38,841 nt of DNA, from contig CAKSKG010000020.1 in assembly GCA_934464775.1 (NCBI GenBank), positions 1-38,841 of the forward strand, read 5' to 3'. The position numbers were made by a program, and so were the translations under genes. Below the pieces are notes generated by a model. That model was not told the origin of the DNA. It searched no databases and saw nothing but the letters and a program-made list of their open reading frames with translations. Each line of letters starts with the position of its first letter. Positions within the stretch are counted from its first letter, which is position 1. Source of the DNA: an uncultured Oscillospiraceae bacterium (GTDB lineage Bacteria > Bacillota > Clostridia > Oscillospirales > Ruminococcaceae). Of this stretch, positions 1 through 8,335 are shown piece by piece.

Positions 1-53
1 GGAGAGGGGGGCGCCTCGATTTTTGTGCAGGATTTTATTCAGCCCCCCTCTCC
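1..53. repeat. Perfect 12-bp inverted repeat at the left edge
   Basis: Positions 1-12 (GGAGAGGGGGGC) and 42-53 are exact reverse complements separated by 29 nt. The structure starts at the first base of the window, so it may extend further left. It could be a terminator hairpin of an unseen gene or the end of an intergenic repeat. No long T-run follows the second arm. Confidence 0.6.
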
Positions 54-115
54 TTCGCCCTTTGGTGTTCCCTTTGCAAATCTTGAAGGTGATATGATTC
101 ACATGTCAAAATAAT

Positions 116-252
116 AAAAGTAAGCTTTTCAATAACATCAAAGCTTTGAAGGTAGAAAAAACAACTATCAAATCAAAGAAAAGTAAGCTTTACAGTAACT
201 AAAACAAACTGAAGGCAGAGAGTAACAACTATTGTAAAAGAAAAATAAGCTG
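116..252. repeat. Degenerate tandem repeat, period about 60-65 nt
   Basis: Three units start at 116, 181 and 241 with AAAAGTAAGC, AAAAGTAAGC and AAAAATAAGC. The first two also share TGAAGG and AACAACTAT at matching offsets. The third is cut short before the stop of the minus-strand PH-domain gene at 263. The DNA is A-rich with no coding signal, so I read it as a decayed non-coding tandem duplication. Confidence 0.5.
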
Positions 253-262
253 CTAAAAAATT

Positions 263-1813
263 TCAGGGGAGGTCGTGGGCGGGAATCCTGTGACGGTATT
301 CGTCAAGTAACTCGCAGGCGTCTTTGTAGCGCAGACCTCTTATTCGGTGGGAACGAATGTATTCGGCGTTGGTGTAGATTATCATGTCGCATGAACCGTT
401 GAATTGCTGGAAAATGTTGCGGCTTACTTCAAGCTTCGCTATTCTGCTTTCGGGGACTAAAAGCGTGTGGAATCCGTAAAAGGCACAGTATTTTACACAT
501 AATATCCCGCCGCTGTATGATATTCCGCTGGATACAAATGCTGCCGCTTTTACAATTAATAGCCATATGACGGGGATCAGCAGCATTATCATCGTGAAAA
601 ATATTACATCGTACCATTCGGGGAATATTATTATCGCCGCTCCCGCACCGAATATTGTCAGCGCAAGTAAAAATATCGGTATGCCTAAGTATCTGAAAAC
701 ATAACGGTAGCTGATGTGGATAACGTCCTCGTTCCACTCAATGTCGGGCATTATCCGACGTATTATCCCGTGGACTCGCTTTTTAGATGATATCGGAATG
801 AATACGGGGATCTCGTTCTTCGCTTTGCCGTAGCCTGCACAGCTGACGTTAACCGACATTACACGGAATAGCTTCATCAGTAAATTCTGCCGCAGATCCG
901 CACAGTTGATGTGTTGGCTGTTTATGCAGTATTTTCGCTGGGTAAAGGCACCGTCGCTTATCTTGATCGTGCCGCCCTGCTTGCTGAATCGGAAGTTCAT
1001 GTGGCGCAGGAGATTTCTTGTAAATGATACTATCCAGCCAAGACATAATATTATCGCAAGGGCAATGGTCGCAACGGGAATGTTCTGTATCAGAAAACGC
1101 TGTTTGTTTATTGTGTCGTTCACTGTTTCGGCGGCAGTGTTCACCGCTGTGAAAAATTGCTGCTCCAGTGTGTCGCCTACGATGTTTCCGGCGTTTATCA
1201 TCAGCGCTGCAATGATCGCAACACCCGACAGCGCAGAGGAAAACAATAACGAAAAGGCTATCAGTGAGCCTTTCGATATTTCCGCATGATATGTGCTTTT
1301 GCCGCAGTCGGCGCTTTCAAGATGTGAAAAAAGCAGCGAGATGTCGCTGTCACGCATTATCAGCTTTAAGTCGGGGTCTTTCCGTGAAAATTCTACGGAC
1401 TGTGAGTCGGTGTCGATAAGCGTGTATGCGCAGCGGAATGGCTGCTGCCAGATGTGCTTTTCGCTGGTGACGGCGGATATGCTTCGGTACGGTATCTCCG
1501 AGGTCATTCTTGTTATGAAGCCGCTGTGGTATATCAGTGAGCTTTCTTTCAGCTCGTATACCGTAAGGTACCAGTGGAGCCACGCCTGACCGAACATCAG
1601 CACTATTACGATTATGTCCAGATACATACCCTTGACCCATGCGCCAAGGTCAAAGCTGTATGTTATAAGCGCTCGGAGAGCAGGGATAAGCAGCATCCAG
1701 AAGTTTTTAGTGGTGTAGCGCAGCACCGCAGAGGGGTGCTGGCGGTGAATGTTTTTTCGCTCGTATTCTCTTCGGCGGCGTGCGGAATGCAGTTTTGCTT
1801 TGCTGTATCTCAT
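263..1813 (-). CDS. PH-domain membrane protein, YdbT-like
   Basis: This is a 516-residue membrane protein of the bacterial PH-domain (bPH2, formerly DUF304) YdbT type. Hydrophobic pairs lie near residues 38-80, 182-265 and 365-425. Each pair is followed by a soluble beta-rich stretch (about 85-165, 280-355 and 428-508) containing the family pattern in which an arginine-rich strand leads into an 'I-x-x-I' segment. That gives the usual three-repeat layout. The N-terminus is very basic. The start overlaps the stop of the upstream PH gene by 4 nt (ATGA), so the two are translationally coupled and probably form a complex. In Bacillus, YdbS/YdbT are linked to envelope stress and resistance to antimicrobial peptides; a similar role here is inference. 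Confidence 0.85.
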   Translation of the reverse strand: MRYSKAKLHSARRRREYERKNIHRQHPSAVLRYTTKNFWMLLIPALRALITYSFDLGAWVKGMYLDIIVIVLMFGQAWLHWYLTVYELKESSLIYHSGFITRMTSEIPYRSISAVTSEKHIWQQPFRCAYTLIDTDSQSVEFSRKDPDLKLIMRDSDISLLFSHLESADCGKSTYHAEISKGSLIAFSLLFSSALSGVAIIAALMINAGNIVGDTLEQQFFTAVNTAAETVNDTINKQRFLIQNIPVATIALAIILCLGWIVSFTRNLLRHMNFRFSKQGGTIKISDGAFTQRKYCINSQHINCADLRQNLLMKLFRVMSVNVSCAGYGKAKNEIPVFIPISSKKRVHGIIRRIMPDIEWNEDVIHISYRYVFRYLGIPIFLLALTIFGAGAAIIIFPEWYDVIFFTMIMLLIPVIWLLIVKAAAFVSSGISYSGGILCVKYCAFYGFHTLLVPESRIAKLEVSRNIFQQFNGSCDMIIYTNAEYIRSHRIRGLRYKDACELLDEYRHRIPAHDLP

Positions 1814-2331
1814 AGGCTGTCTGCTCCGTCATTCTCACATTTCAGATTGGGTGAGGCTTCTTTCAGCATGGCGATTATCTCGTCGCTGTCGCTGTCCGAA
1901 AGGAACATCATCATGAGCCGTCCGCCCAGTGCGCTGACCACAACAAAATTGAAGCTGTTCAGTTTGGAAAGCGGAAGCGATATCTTGGTCACATACTGTA
2001 TCGAGGATATCTTCATTATCCGGGTCGTTTTTGTGAAAAATCCCGCTTTTGAAATAACTTCACGGGAGCTTATCTCATAGGAAAGGGAACGGTGCCATAT
2101 CCGCAGGAATATCACCGCAAAAACAATGTATGCGGCGACAAACAATATTATGGCTCCGTATATGATTATCTCGGGGAGGGCTTTTTCCTGAACAAAAAGC
2201 TGTGGGTACATTATCTGGAGCTTGTCAAGAACATATTTCAGCAGTCCGATAACTACCGCCGTCAGCACTGTGGTTATGGCAAGCAGGAATGAATAGCCCT
2301 TTTTGTCGGAATGGAATATCTTTGTTTTCAT
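1810..2331 (-). CDS. PH-domain membrane protein, YdbS-like
   Basis: This 173-residue protein has two hydrophobic segments (about residues 14-36 and 52-76), then one bPH2 domain (about 80-160) with the pattern ISSREVISKAGFFTKTTRIM followed by 'KISSIQYV'. Length and layout match YdbS, the usual partner of the larger YdbT-type protein encoded next. Its ATG is preceded by GGAG seven bases upstream on the minus strand. An extended -10 promoter lies about 50 nt upstream. It is probably the first gene of a two-gene envelope operon. Confidence 0.85.
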   Translation of the reverse strand: MKTKIFHSDKKGYSFLLAITTVLTAVVIGLLKYVLDKLQIMYPQLFVQEKALPEIIIYGAIILFVAAYIVFAVIFLRIWHRSLSYEISSREVISKAGFFTKTTRIMKISSIQYVTKISLPLSKLNSFNFVVVSALGGRLMMMFLSDSDSDEIIAMLKEASPNLKCENDGADSL

Positions 2332-2379
2332 ATATTAACTCCGTCGGGGTGTTTTTTGCGTGCAAATAATAATATATTT

Positions 2380-2408
2380 ATTATAGCACATTTTATGTTG
2401 GATTGGAA
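2380..2408 (-). promoter_or_regulatory. Extended -10 promoter for the PH-domain pair
   Basis: Read on the minus strand, TGC-TATAAT occupies 2388-2380. A weak -35 (TTCCAA) lies 17 bp upstream. The extended TGN motif makes up for the poor -35. The predicted transcript begins about 40 nt before the 2331 start codon. Confidence 0.55.
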
Positions 2409-2427
2409 TACGTAAAGGAGATTTTGA

Positions 2428-3753
2428 ATGGCTGTTTTTGCTTTTGCCGTGGGATTTATCAATACTTTCAGTAATATTATTGATAAAATAAACAATGTGT
2501 TGTGGGGCGATGCATTCATACTGCTGATATTCGGGGCGTGTGTTTATCTTTCGGTGAAGTGCGGCTTTGTTCAGCTGAAGCCGGGGAGTCTTTTCGGGGC
2601 AGTGTTCGGCAGGCATGAAAACGAAAAAGGTAAGATGAGCCGATTTGCCGCAATATCTACGGCGCTGGCGGCTTCAATGGGAACGGGAAATATAATCGGA
2701 ACAGCGGCTGCGCTGGCTATGGGCGGTGCGGGAGCTGTGCTGTGGATGTGCGTCAGTGCGTTTTTCGGAATGGCGGCGGCGTATGCGGAAAATTATATCG
2801 GTGCGGTGTACGGCGAAAGGGACGGCTTCCGTCCGCCCGTTACATATATACGCGATATCCCCTGTGGAAAGTATCTTTCGGCGGTATATGCGGCGGTTTG
2901 CGTTGGTGCGGCGTTTTCCATGGGAAATATGATACAGGGAAATGCGTTCTGCAAGTCGGTGCAGCTTATGTGCGGCGCTGATATCCATATCATAGCGGCG
3001 GTGTTTGCGGTGCTTGCAGGCTGTATCATTCTGGGAGGGGCTGAAAGGATATCCTCCGCTGCGGAAAAAATGATACCGTTTGCTTCGGTGATGTACATAC
3101 TTCTTGCGGTATGGGCGCTGATAATTTACAGAGATCGGCTGCCCCGTGTGTTCGGTGAGATATTTTCGTCGGCTTTCGGATTGAGGGCTGCCGCAGGGGG
3201 CATTATGGGATATGGCGTCAAAAGAGCGGTAAGCATCGGCATAAGAAGAGGAGTTTTCTCCAATGAAGCGGGACTGGGCAGCTCGGTATCGGTCCATTCC
3301 GCCTGCGGCTGCACAGATCCCGACAGAGCGGGAAAGTGGGCTGCCTGCGAGGTGTTCATCGACACTGTGATATGCTGCACGCTCACTGCGCTTGTTGTAC
3401 TGGCAGGAGGCGGAGATATTTCCGTATCGGGTGAGGCAGCGGCATTGGAGCAGGCGTTTTCATGCATACCATTCGGGATAGGAAAAATAATGCTGCCGCT
3501 GCTTACGGCGGTGTTTGCGGCGGCTTCAATGCTGGGGTGGTGCTGCTGCGGAGAGCTGTGTCTTTCAAATCTTACCAAAAGAAAAAATGCAGGCAGGATA
3601 TACCGCGGACTGCATATTATACTATTATATATAGGCGGTGCGGCGGATATGTCCGTGCTGTGGGGAACGGCGGATATTTTTAACTGGCTGATGCTTGCCG
3701 TAAATCTTTCGGCGGTGATTATTCTTTCGGGCAAAATAGAAAAGAATAATTAG
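2428..3753 (+). CDS. Sodium/proton:alanine (glycine) symporter, AGCS family
   Basis: This 441-residue polytopic membrane protein imports alanine or glycine with Na+ or H+. The AGCS hallmarks are present: 'AASMGTGNIIGTAAA' near residue 78 (cation and substrate site) and 'GVFSNEAGLGSS' near residue 277, the family signature. About ten hydrophobic segments can be counted. The start ATG is preceded by AAAGGAG at good spacing. The gene is monocistronic as far as visible: the PH pair diverges upstream and mgtE has its own promoter. AgcS and AlsT names are both used for such proteins, and substrate choice cannot be read from sequence. Confidence 0.88.
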   Translation: MAVFAFAVGFINTFSNIIDKINNVLWGDAFILLIFGACVYLSVKCGFVQLKPGSLFGAVFGRHENEKGKMSRFAAISTALAASMGTGNIIGTAAALAMGGAGAVLWMCVSAFFGMAAAYAENYIGAVYGERDGFRPPVTYIRDIPCGKYLSAVYAAVCVGAAFSMGNMIQGNAFCKSVQLMCGADIHIIAAVFAVLAGCIILGGAERISSAAEKMIPFASVMYILLAVWALIIYRDRLPRVFGEIFSSAFGLRAAAGGIMGYGVKRAVSIGIRRGVFSNEAGLGSSVSVHSACGCTDPDRAGKWAACEVFIDTVICCTLTALVVLAGGGDISVSGEAAALEQAFSCIPFGIGKIMLPLLTAVFAAASMLGWCCCGELCLSNLTKRKNAGRIYRGLHIILLYIGGAADMSVLWGTADIFNWLMLAVNLSAVIILSGKIEKNN

Positions 3754-3799
3754 CTTTTTGGTTTTGTCTCAAATTTACAGGCAGTTTACACGGCGGCTA

Positions 3800-3828
3800 T
3801 TGCATTTTTTGAAAATATATTGTATAAT
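3800..3828 (+). promoter_or_regulatory. Sigma-A-type promoter for mgtE
   Basis: TTGCAT (3800-3805) and TATAAT (3823-3828) are separated by 17 bp. The leader to the mgtE start is only about 85 nt. It contains a perfect small hairpin, GGTCA-GTA-TGACC (3845-3857), but is too short for a full M-box riboswitch. Confidence 0.75.
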
Positions 3829-3922
3829 AAAGAATATGCAGTTCGGTCAGTATGACCTTATAATGCGGTATTAACCGACAGCCGATGCAGCGGCAGAGTC
3901 GGGCGGAAAGGGCGTGTCGGCA

Positions 3923-5350
3923 ATGAATGATGAGGAAAAGCGTGTTCCCGAAGATGAGGACGCTTCGGGTCAGAAACCCGACTTCCGCGGAGAATTGCTG
4001 GAGATCATAAACAGTACCGCTTCCGACGCTGAAAAGCGTGAAAAGCTTGACAATTATCACGATAACGATATTGCTGCCGTAATGACGGAGCTTACTCCCG
4101 AAAAGCGCCGAAGTCTTTACCGCATTTTCGGCGTTGAGAGAATGTCCGATATCTTTGCGTATATCGACGATGTTGAGGATTACATCGCCGAGCTGGACAA
4201 CGAAAAGGCTGCGGATATCATCGAGCAGATGGACGCCGATGACGCTATCGACGTACTGGACGAGCTGGACGACGATCAGCGTGAGGCTATCATCAACCTT
4301 ATGGACGATGAGGCACAGAAAGATATCAACCTTATTGATTCGTACAGCGACGATCTTATCGGTTCAAAAATGACCACCAATTTTATTGCGGTGGGCAGGA
4401 ATTATACAATAAAGCAGGCAATGAACGCCCTGATCGGTCAGGCGGCGGACAATGACAATATAACAACTATCTATGCGCTCAATGAGGACGAAACGTTTTT
4501 CGGAGCAATTGAGCTGCGTGATCTTATAATCGCCCGTGCGGGAACTCCGCTGATAGATATTATCTCCACGTCATATCCTTTTGTGTATGCGGGAGAGGAA
4601 ATATCGGAATGTATCGAAGATCTGAAGGATTACTCCGAGGATTCGATCCCCGTGCTTGATTCGGACAACAAGCTCATCGGTGTTATCACGGCAACGGATA
4701 TCATCGAAGTGGTTGACGATGAAATGGGAGAGGATTATGCCAAGCTGGCAGGTCTTTCCGAAGAGAGCGATATGAACGAGTCGGTTTTCACGGGAGTCAA
4801 GAAGAGACTGCCGTGGCTGGTGGTGCTGCTGGGATTATCATTGGTGGTATCAACGGTGGTAGGCGTGTTTGAGCAGGTCATTGCGGGACTTACGCTGCTG
4901 GTAAGCTTCCAGTCGCTTATTCTCGGAATGTCGGGAAATGTCGGCACGCAGTCGCTGGCGGTAACTATCCGTGTACTTATGGACGAAAATCTGAAATTCA
5001 ACGAAAAGCTTTCGCTGGTGTTCAAGGAAGTCCGCATCGGAGCCATGAACGGCTTTGTGCTGGGACTTGCCTCAACAGCGGTTATCGGCTGCTATATATG
5101 CTTCGGCAAGGGTGTTGTGCCCCAGACGGCGTTCCTGATATCGGGCTGCGTCGGATTTGCGCTTATGATGGCTATGCTTATTTCAAGTGCGGTGGGAACG
5201 GCTGTTCCTATGATAATCAAGTCGCTGCACTTTGACCCTGCGGTAGCGTCGGGTCCCCTTATTACAACGGTGAATGACCTTGTTGCGGTAACGGTGTATT
5301 ACGGAATATCATGGCTCTTGCTTTTGCAGGTATTCGGTATCCATGTTTAG
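3923..5350 (+). CDS. mgtE: Magnesium transporter MgtE
   Basis: This Mg2+-gated Mg2+ channel has about 475 residues. The order is an acidic helical N domain with MgtE repeats (about 20-135, containing 'ADIIEQMDADDAIDVLDEL'), a CBS pair (about 140-260, 'GVITATDIIEVV'), then five membrane helices with the pore motif 'GMSGNVGTQSLAV'. In characterised MgtE the cytosolic domains close the pore when Mg2+ is plentiful. An in-frame GTG at 3914 would give three more residues, but the AAAGGG at 3907-3912 is too close to it and suits ATG 3923. A strong terminator follows directly. No M-box is visible, so control may rest on protein gating. Confidence 0.93.
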   Translation: MNDEEKRVPEDEDASGQKPDFRGELLEIINSTASDAEKREKLDNYHDNDIAAVMTELTPEKRRSLYRIFGVERMSDIFAYIDDVEDYIAELDNEKAADIIEQMDADDAIDVLDELDDDQREAIINLMDDEAQKDINLIDSYSDDLIGSKMTTNFIAVGRNYTIKQAMNALIGQAADNDNITTIYALNEDETFFGAIELRDLIIARAGTPLIDIISTSYPFVYAGEEISECIEDLKDYSEDSIPVLDSDNKLIGVITATDIIEVVDDEMGEDYAKLAGLSEESDMNESVFTGVKKRLPWLVVLLGLSLVVSTVVGVFEQVIAGLTLLVSFQSLILGMSGNVGTQSLAVTIRVLMDENLKFNEKLSLVFKEVRIGAMNGFVLGLASTAVIGCYICFGKGVVPQTAFLISGCVGFALMMAMLISSAVGTAVPMIIKSLHFDPAVASGPLITTVNDLVAVTVYYGISWLLLLQVFGIHV

Positions 5351-5357
5351 AAGAATA

Positions 5358-5392
5358 AAAAACGGTCGGTTCGTGCTGAACCGACCGTTTTT
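5358..5392. terminator. Strong bidirectional terminator
   Basis: A perfect 15-bp stem (5358-5372 with 5378-5392) has loop GTGCT, an A-run on the left and a T-run on the right. It serves mgtE from the left and the convergent minus-strand gene ending at 5417 from the right. Confidence 0.95.
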
Positions 5393-5416
5393 GTTTTATT
5401 GAATCGACCGAAAAAA

Positions 5417-6046
5417 TTATTCGGGGAGAGACAGTGTTACATCGTTCTGCATATCTTTTTTCGTGCGTTCGTCAAGATCGAGAAGATGTATGTGAGCATT
5501 TCCGTTTTCGTCAAAATCCGTCTGAACGCCGCTTACGGGACGGTATTTATCAAGCAGGGGACAGCCCTCGGGCTTTTCAAAATCGGTCCAGTCCGCACAC
5601 AGCATGGATATATCGGTGTAATGGTCTGTGATTATGCGGTACTCATGCTCGCCGTACCATGTTTGATTCTGAGTCTCATAGGGTGAGCCGTCGGAGCTTC
5701 GGAAGCACATTTTGTCTCCCGATATTTCAAGATAATAGTCGGCGGAAGCGTCGCCGTTGGGATAATATTTTCCGTCGGTGAGCTTCGGCTCCGAAAATGT
5801 CTCGTCATGAGTGCATACGCCGCCCTCGGTCTCTCCCAGATAAAGATCGTTGAGAGCATCGGGGTTGGCACCGTATTTTTCGGGATCGGCGCATACCTCT
5901 TCCCATGTGATGCTGTTCGGATCGGTTTCGGCTTCGGCGACGGTTGCGGCCTTGATCTTTACTCCCGCAAATACCGCAATGACTGCGACTGCCGCTGCGG
6001 AGGCTATCAGTATCGGCTGGCTTATGCGCTTTTTGTTTTCGTTCAT
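5417..6046 (-). CDS. Membrane-anchored or secreted hypothetical protein
   Basis: This 209-residue protein is not one I recognise. It starts with a short basic stretch (MNENKKR) and one hydrophobic helix (about residues 10-30) ending in AGVKIKA. It looks like an uncleaved anchor or a signal peptide without a lipobox Cys. The rest is acidic, soluble and rich in Tyr and Asp, with 'YYLEISGDKMCFRSSDGSPY' near residue 105. That reads as strands of a small extracytoplasmic beta domain. It shares the terminator at 5358-5392 with mgtE. The ribosome binding site (AAAGGA) is about 13 nt from the ATG, longer than usual. Confidence 0.7.
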   Translation of the reverse strand: MNENKKRISQPILIASAAAVAVIAVFAGVKIKAATVAEAETDPNSITWEEVCADPEKYGANPDALNDLYLGETEGGVCTHDETFSEPKLTDGKYYPNGDASADYYLEISGDKMCFRSSDGSPYETQNQTWYGEHEYRIITDHYTDISMLCADWTDFEKPEGCPLLDKYRPVSGVQTDFDENGNAHIHLLDLDERTKKDMQNDVTLSLPE

Positions 6047-6274
6047 CAGAGATCACTTGTCCTTTCATATTGTTTGCATATTACGTCGGTCTTTATAAAT
6101 ATATCGGCAGGAATAACCAAAACATTAATATTATCACATGAATAAAAATGCATTATTGCCGTTTTTCGGCGGAATATTCGGTGATATGCACGGATTTGTG
6201 CAGAATAGATATAAAAAATGATAATGAGCGGCGATTATTCTACATAAAAATATCGGGAAAATTTGCGCAGACCC

Positions 6275-6303
6275 TTGAAATCGGTGAAATCATATGCTAT
6301 AAT
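6275..6303 (+). promoter_or_regulatory. Main promoter of the S10 ribosomal protein operon
   Basis: TTGAAA (6275-6280) and TATAAT (6298-6303) have ideal 17-bp spacing and a TG extended -10 (TGC-TATAAT). This is the strongest promoter match in the window, as expected for a ribosomal protein operon. Transcription would start near 6310. Confidence 0.85.
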
Positions 6304-6309
6304 AATTCT

Positions 6310-6633
6310 TGCGTGACTGCGACAGATATGCGTTGAAGCGGGAGGTTGCCGACGGTGCGTCGGGTAATTTCCGCCGAGTATGTCCGATTTTAAACCGGGC
6401 GGCTGTAATATTGAACACAGTATGTGCTTAAACCGTGAATGCTCCCAATGTGCATTCATAGGTAAGTTCCATTGCGTAAATTTGCGTCAATGTGTGTTTA
6501 CAGCCCGAGACCGATTGCGGTTATCGGGATTTTTTACAGATGTAAATGCGAAACACACGGCGGCGTGTATGATGTTACATTCTCGTCCCCCAACAAATCA
6601 TCTTAATTAATAATTTCAAGGAGGCGAATCACA
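6310..6633 (+). promoter_or_regulatory. Long structured 5' leader of the S10 operon
   Basis: About 320 nt of transcribed leader holds several hairpins: CCGACG/CGTCGG (6349-6363), CCGCC/GGCGG (6371-6402), TGAATGC/GCATTCA (6436-6458), a terminator-like hairpin (6504-6535) and ATGTAA/TTACAT (6540-6580) enclosing ACAC/GTGT. The segment 6353-6364 (CGGT-GCG-TCGGG) can also pair with the 5' arm of the terminator. In other bacteria the S10 operon is autoregulated by L4; such control here is inference. The rest of the 6047-6275 gap holds nothing else I can support. Confidence 0.55.
6504..6535 (+). terminator. Candidate attenuator in the S10 leader
   Basis: CCCGA (6504-6508) pairs with TCGGG (6524-6528), and ACCG (6510-6513) with CGGT (6518-6521). 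Six T residues follow at 6530-6535. It lies inside the leader about 100 nt before rpsJ, where a full terminator would shut the whole operon, so a regulated attenuator is the natural reading. Confidence 0.6.
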
Positions 6634-6948
6634 GTGGCAGTCAATGAGAAACTCAGAATCAGAATCAAAGGTTACGACCACGCAGTAGTTGATTCAGCAG
6701 CAGCAAAGATCGTTGAAGCAGCTAAGCGCAGCGGTGCTAAGGTAAGCGGTCCTATTCCCCTTCCTACAGACAAGGAGATCGTAACAATTCTCCGTGCTGT
6801 ACACAAGTACAAGGACAGCCGTGAGCAGTTCGAGCAGAGAACTCATAAGAGACTTATCGACGTTCTCAGACCTACAGCTAAGACTACCGAAGCACTTCAG
6901 GGTCTTGAGCTCCCCGCAGGCGTTGACATCGTAATGGAGATCAAGTAA
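6634..6948 (+). CDS. rpsJ: 30S ribosomal protein S10
   Basis: The protein has 104 residues, the usual length. S10 sits in the head of the small subunit and in its NusE role joins antitermination complexes. The family core is clear: 'RIKGYDHAVVDSAAAKIVEAA' begins near residue 8 and 'SGPIPLPT' follows, with 'REQFEQRTHKRLIDV' near residue 61. The start is GTG at 6634, chosen by AAGGAGG nine bases upstream and by alignment with known S10 N-termini. It is the first gene of the cluster, behind the structured leader. A 106-nt gap to rplC contains a GTTGAG/CTCAAC hairpin (7005-7029). Confidence 0.97.
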   Translation: MAVNEKLRIRIKGYDHAVVDSAAAKIVEAAKRSGAKVSGPIPLPTDKEIVTILRAVHKYKDSREQFEQRTHKRLIDVLRPTAKTTEALQGLELPAGVDIVMEIK

Positions 6949-7054
6949 TTGACCTTCATCTGAAATTCGATAAGGATTTCGGTCAGATCCAACCCGTGGG
7001 TCATGTTGAGAAACAATGAGTTGCTCAACCAATAACCAAAAGGAGGAAAAAATA

Positions 7055-7690
7055 ATGACAAAGGCAATCATCGGCAAGAAAATCGGTATGACACAGATTT
7101 TCGATGAGGCGGGAAAGGTTATTCCCGTAACAGTTGTTGAAGCCGGTCCCTGCGTAGTTGTTCAGAAGAAAACAGTTGAGAACGACGGTTACAGCGCAGT
7201 TCAGTTCGGTTTCGGCGATATCCGCGAGAAGCTTGTAAACAAGCCTATGGCAGGTCACTTCAAGAAGGCTGACGTTGCAGCTAAGAGAACTCTCAAGGAG
7301 TTCAAGCTCGACAATGCAGATTCTCTCAATGTAGGTGATATCCTCAAGGCTGATACTTTTGAGGTAGGCGACATCGTTGATGTATGCGGTACTTCCAAGG
7401 GTAAGGGCTTCCAGGGTACAATCAAGAAGGACAACCAGAGCAGACTGAAGGAAACTCACGGTACAGGCCCTGTTCACAGACACGCCGGTTCTATGGGTGC
7501 CTGCTCCTCACCTTCCCGTATCTTCAAGGGCAAGAAGCTCCCCGGACATATGGGTGATGAGAGAGTTACAGTTCAGAATCTGGAGATCGTAAAGATCGAC
7601 GCAGAGAACAATCTTATCGCTATCAAGGGTGCTGTTCCCGGCCCCAAGAACGGCGTTGTAACAATTGTTGACTGCGTTAAGAAGGCTTAA
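7055..7690 (+). CDS. rplC: 50S ribosomal protein L3
   Basis: The protein has 211 residues. L3 binds 23S rRNA domain VI and sends a loop toward the peptidyl-transferase centre. 'MTKAIIGKKIGMTQIF' is the classic N-terminus, and 'GTGPVHRHAGSMGACSSPSR' is the conserved extension loop. An in-frame upstream ATG at 7016 would add 13 residues, but AGGAGG at 7041-7046 lies inside that extension and places the true start at 7055. rplD follows after 18 nt. Confidence 0.97.
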   Translation: MTKAIIGKKIGMTQIFDEAGKVIPVTVVEAGPCVVVQKKTVENDGYSAVQFGFGDIREKLVNKPMAGHFKKADVAAKRTLKEFKLDNADSLNVGDILKADTFEVGDIVDVCGTSKGKGFQGTIKKDNQSRLKETHGTGPVHRHAGSMGACSSPSRIFKGKKLPGHMGDERVTVQNLEIVKIDAENNLIAIKGAVPGPKNGVVTIVDCVKKA

Positions 7691-7708
7691 TGGAAGGAGG
7701 AAGCAGTA

Positions 7709-8335
7709 ATGCCTAACATGAAAGTTGTAGATATGACAGGTAAAGAAGTTTCCAACATTGAGCTGTCAGATGCTATTTTCGGAATCGAACCCAACAAGTC
7801 CGCTATGCACACAATGGTAGTTAACTACCTCGCAGCACAGCGTCAGGGCACACAGTCCACTCTTACACGTACAGAGGTAAGCGGCGGCGGAAGAAAGCCC
7901 TGGAGACAGAAGGGTACAGGACACGCCCGTCAGGGTTCTATCAGAGCTCCCCAGTGGACACACGGCGGTGTTGCACTCGGACCCAAGCCCAGAAAGTATA
8001 CCTTCAGCGTAAACAAGAAGGTAAAGAGACTTGCTATGAAGTCTGCTCTTTCCACTAAGGTCCTCGACAGCAACATGATCGTTGTTGATTCCATCGCAAT
8101 GAGCGAGTTCAAGACAAAGGCAATGGTAGAAATGCTCAAGGCTATCGGCGCTGAGGGTCAGAAGGCTCTTATCGTTATGCCCGAGGTTGACGCTAAGGTC
8201 ATCAAGAGCGCAGCTAACATTCCCGGCGTTCAGACAGCTCTCGTAAATACAATCAACGTATATGACATTCTTAACTGCGATAAGTTCATCGTTGCTAAGG
8301 ACGCCGTTACAAAGATCGAGGAGGTGTACGCATAA
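7709..8335 (+). CDS. rplD: 50S ribosomal protein L4
   Basis: The protein has 208 residues. L4 assembles early on 23S rRNA, and its extended loop lines the exit tunnel. The loop is visible as 'GGGRKPWRQKGTGHARQGS' (about residues 52-70), where macrolide-resistance changes map in other species. 'ALGPKPRKYTFSVNKKVKRL' follows. In E. coli, L4 represses its own S10 operon through the leader, so it is the first candidate regulator of the hairpins upstream of rpsJ. Its stop overlaps the rplW start (TAATG). Confidence 0.97.
   Translation: MPNMKVVDMTGKEVSNIELSDAIFGIEPNKSAMHTMVVNYLAAQRQGTQSTLTRTEVSGGGRKPWRQKGTGHARQGSIRAPQWTHGGVALGPKPRKYTFSVNKKVKRLAMKSALSTKVLDSNMIVVDSIAMSEFKTKAMVEMLKAIGAEGQKALIVMPEVDAKVIKSAANIPGVQTALVNTINVYDILNCDKFIVAKDAVTKIEEVYA

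Noticed and set aside
3829..3922. M-box riboswitch before mgtE
   Set aside because: The leader is too short and I see no M-box core; only one small hairpin is present.
6380..6610. A 76-residue frame inside the S10 leader
   Set aside because: It has no ribosome binding site, is Cys-rich without pattern, and overlaps the terminator hairpin; the region is better explained as a structured leader.
7016..7054. Longer start for rplC
   Set aside because: The AGGAGG ribosome binding site lies within the extension, and L3 proteins begin at the MTKAIIGKK methionine.
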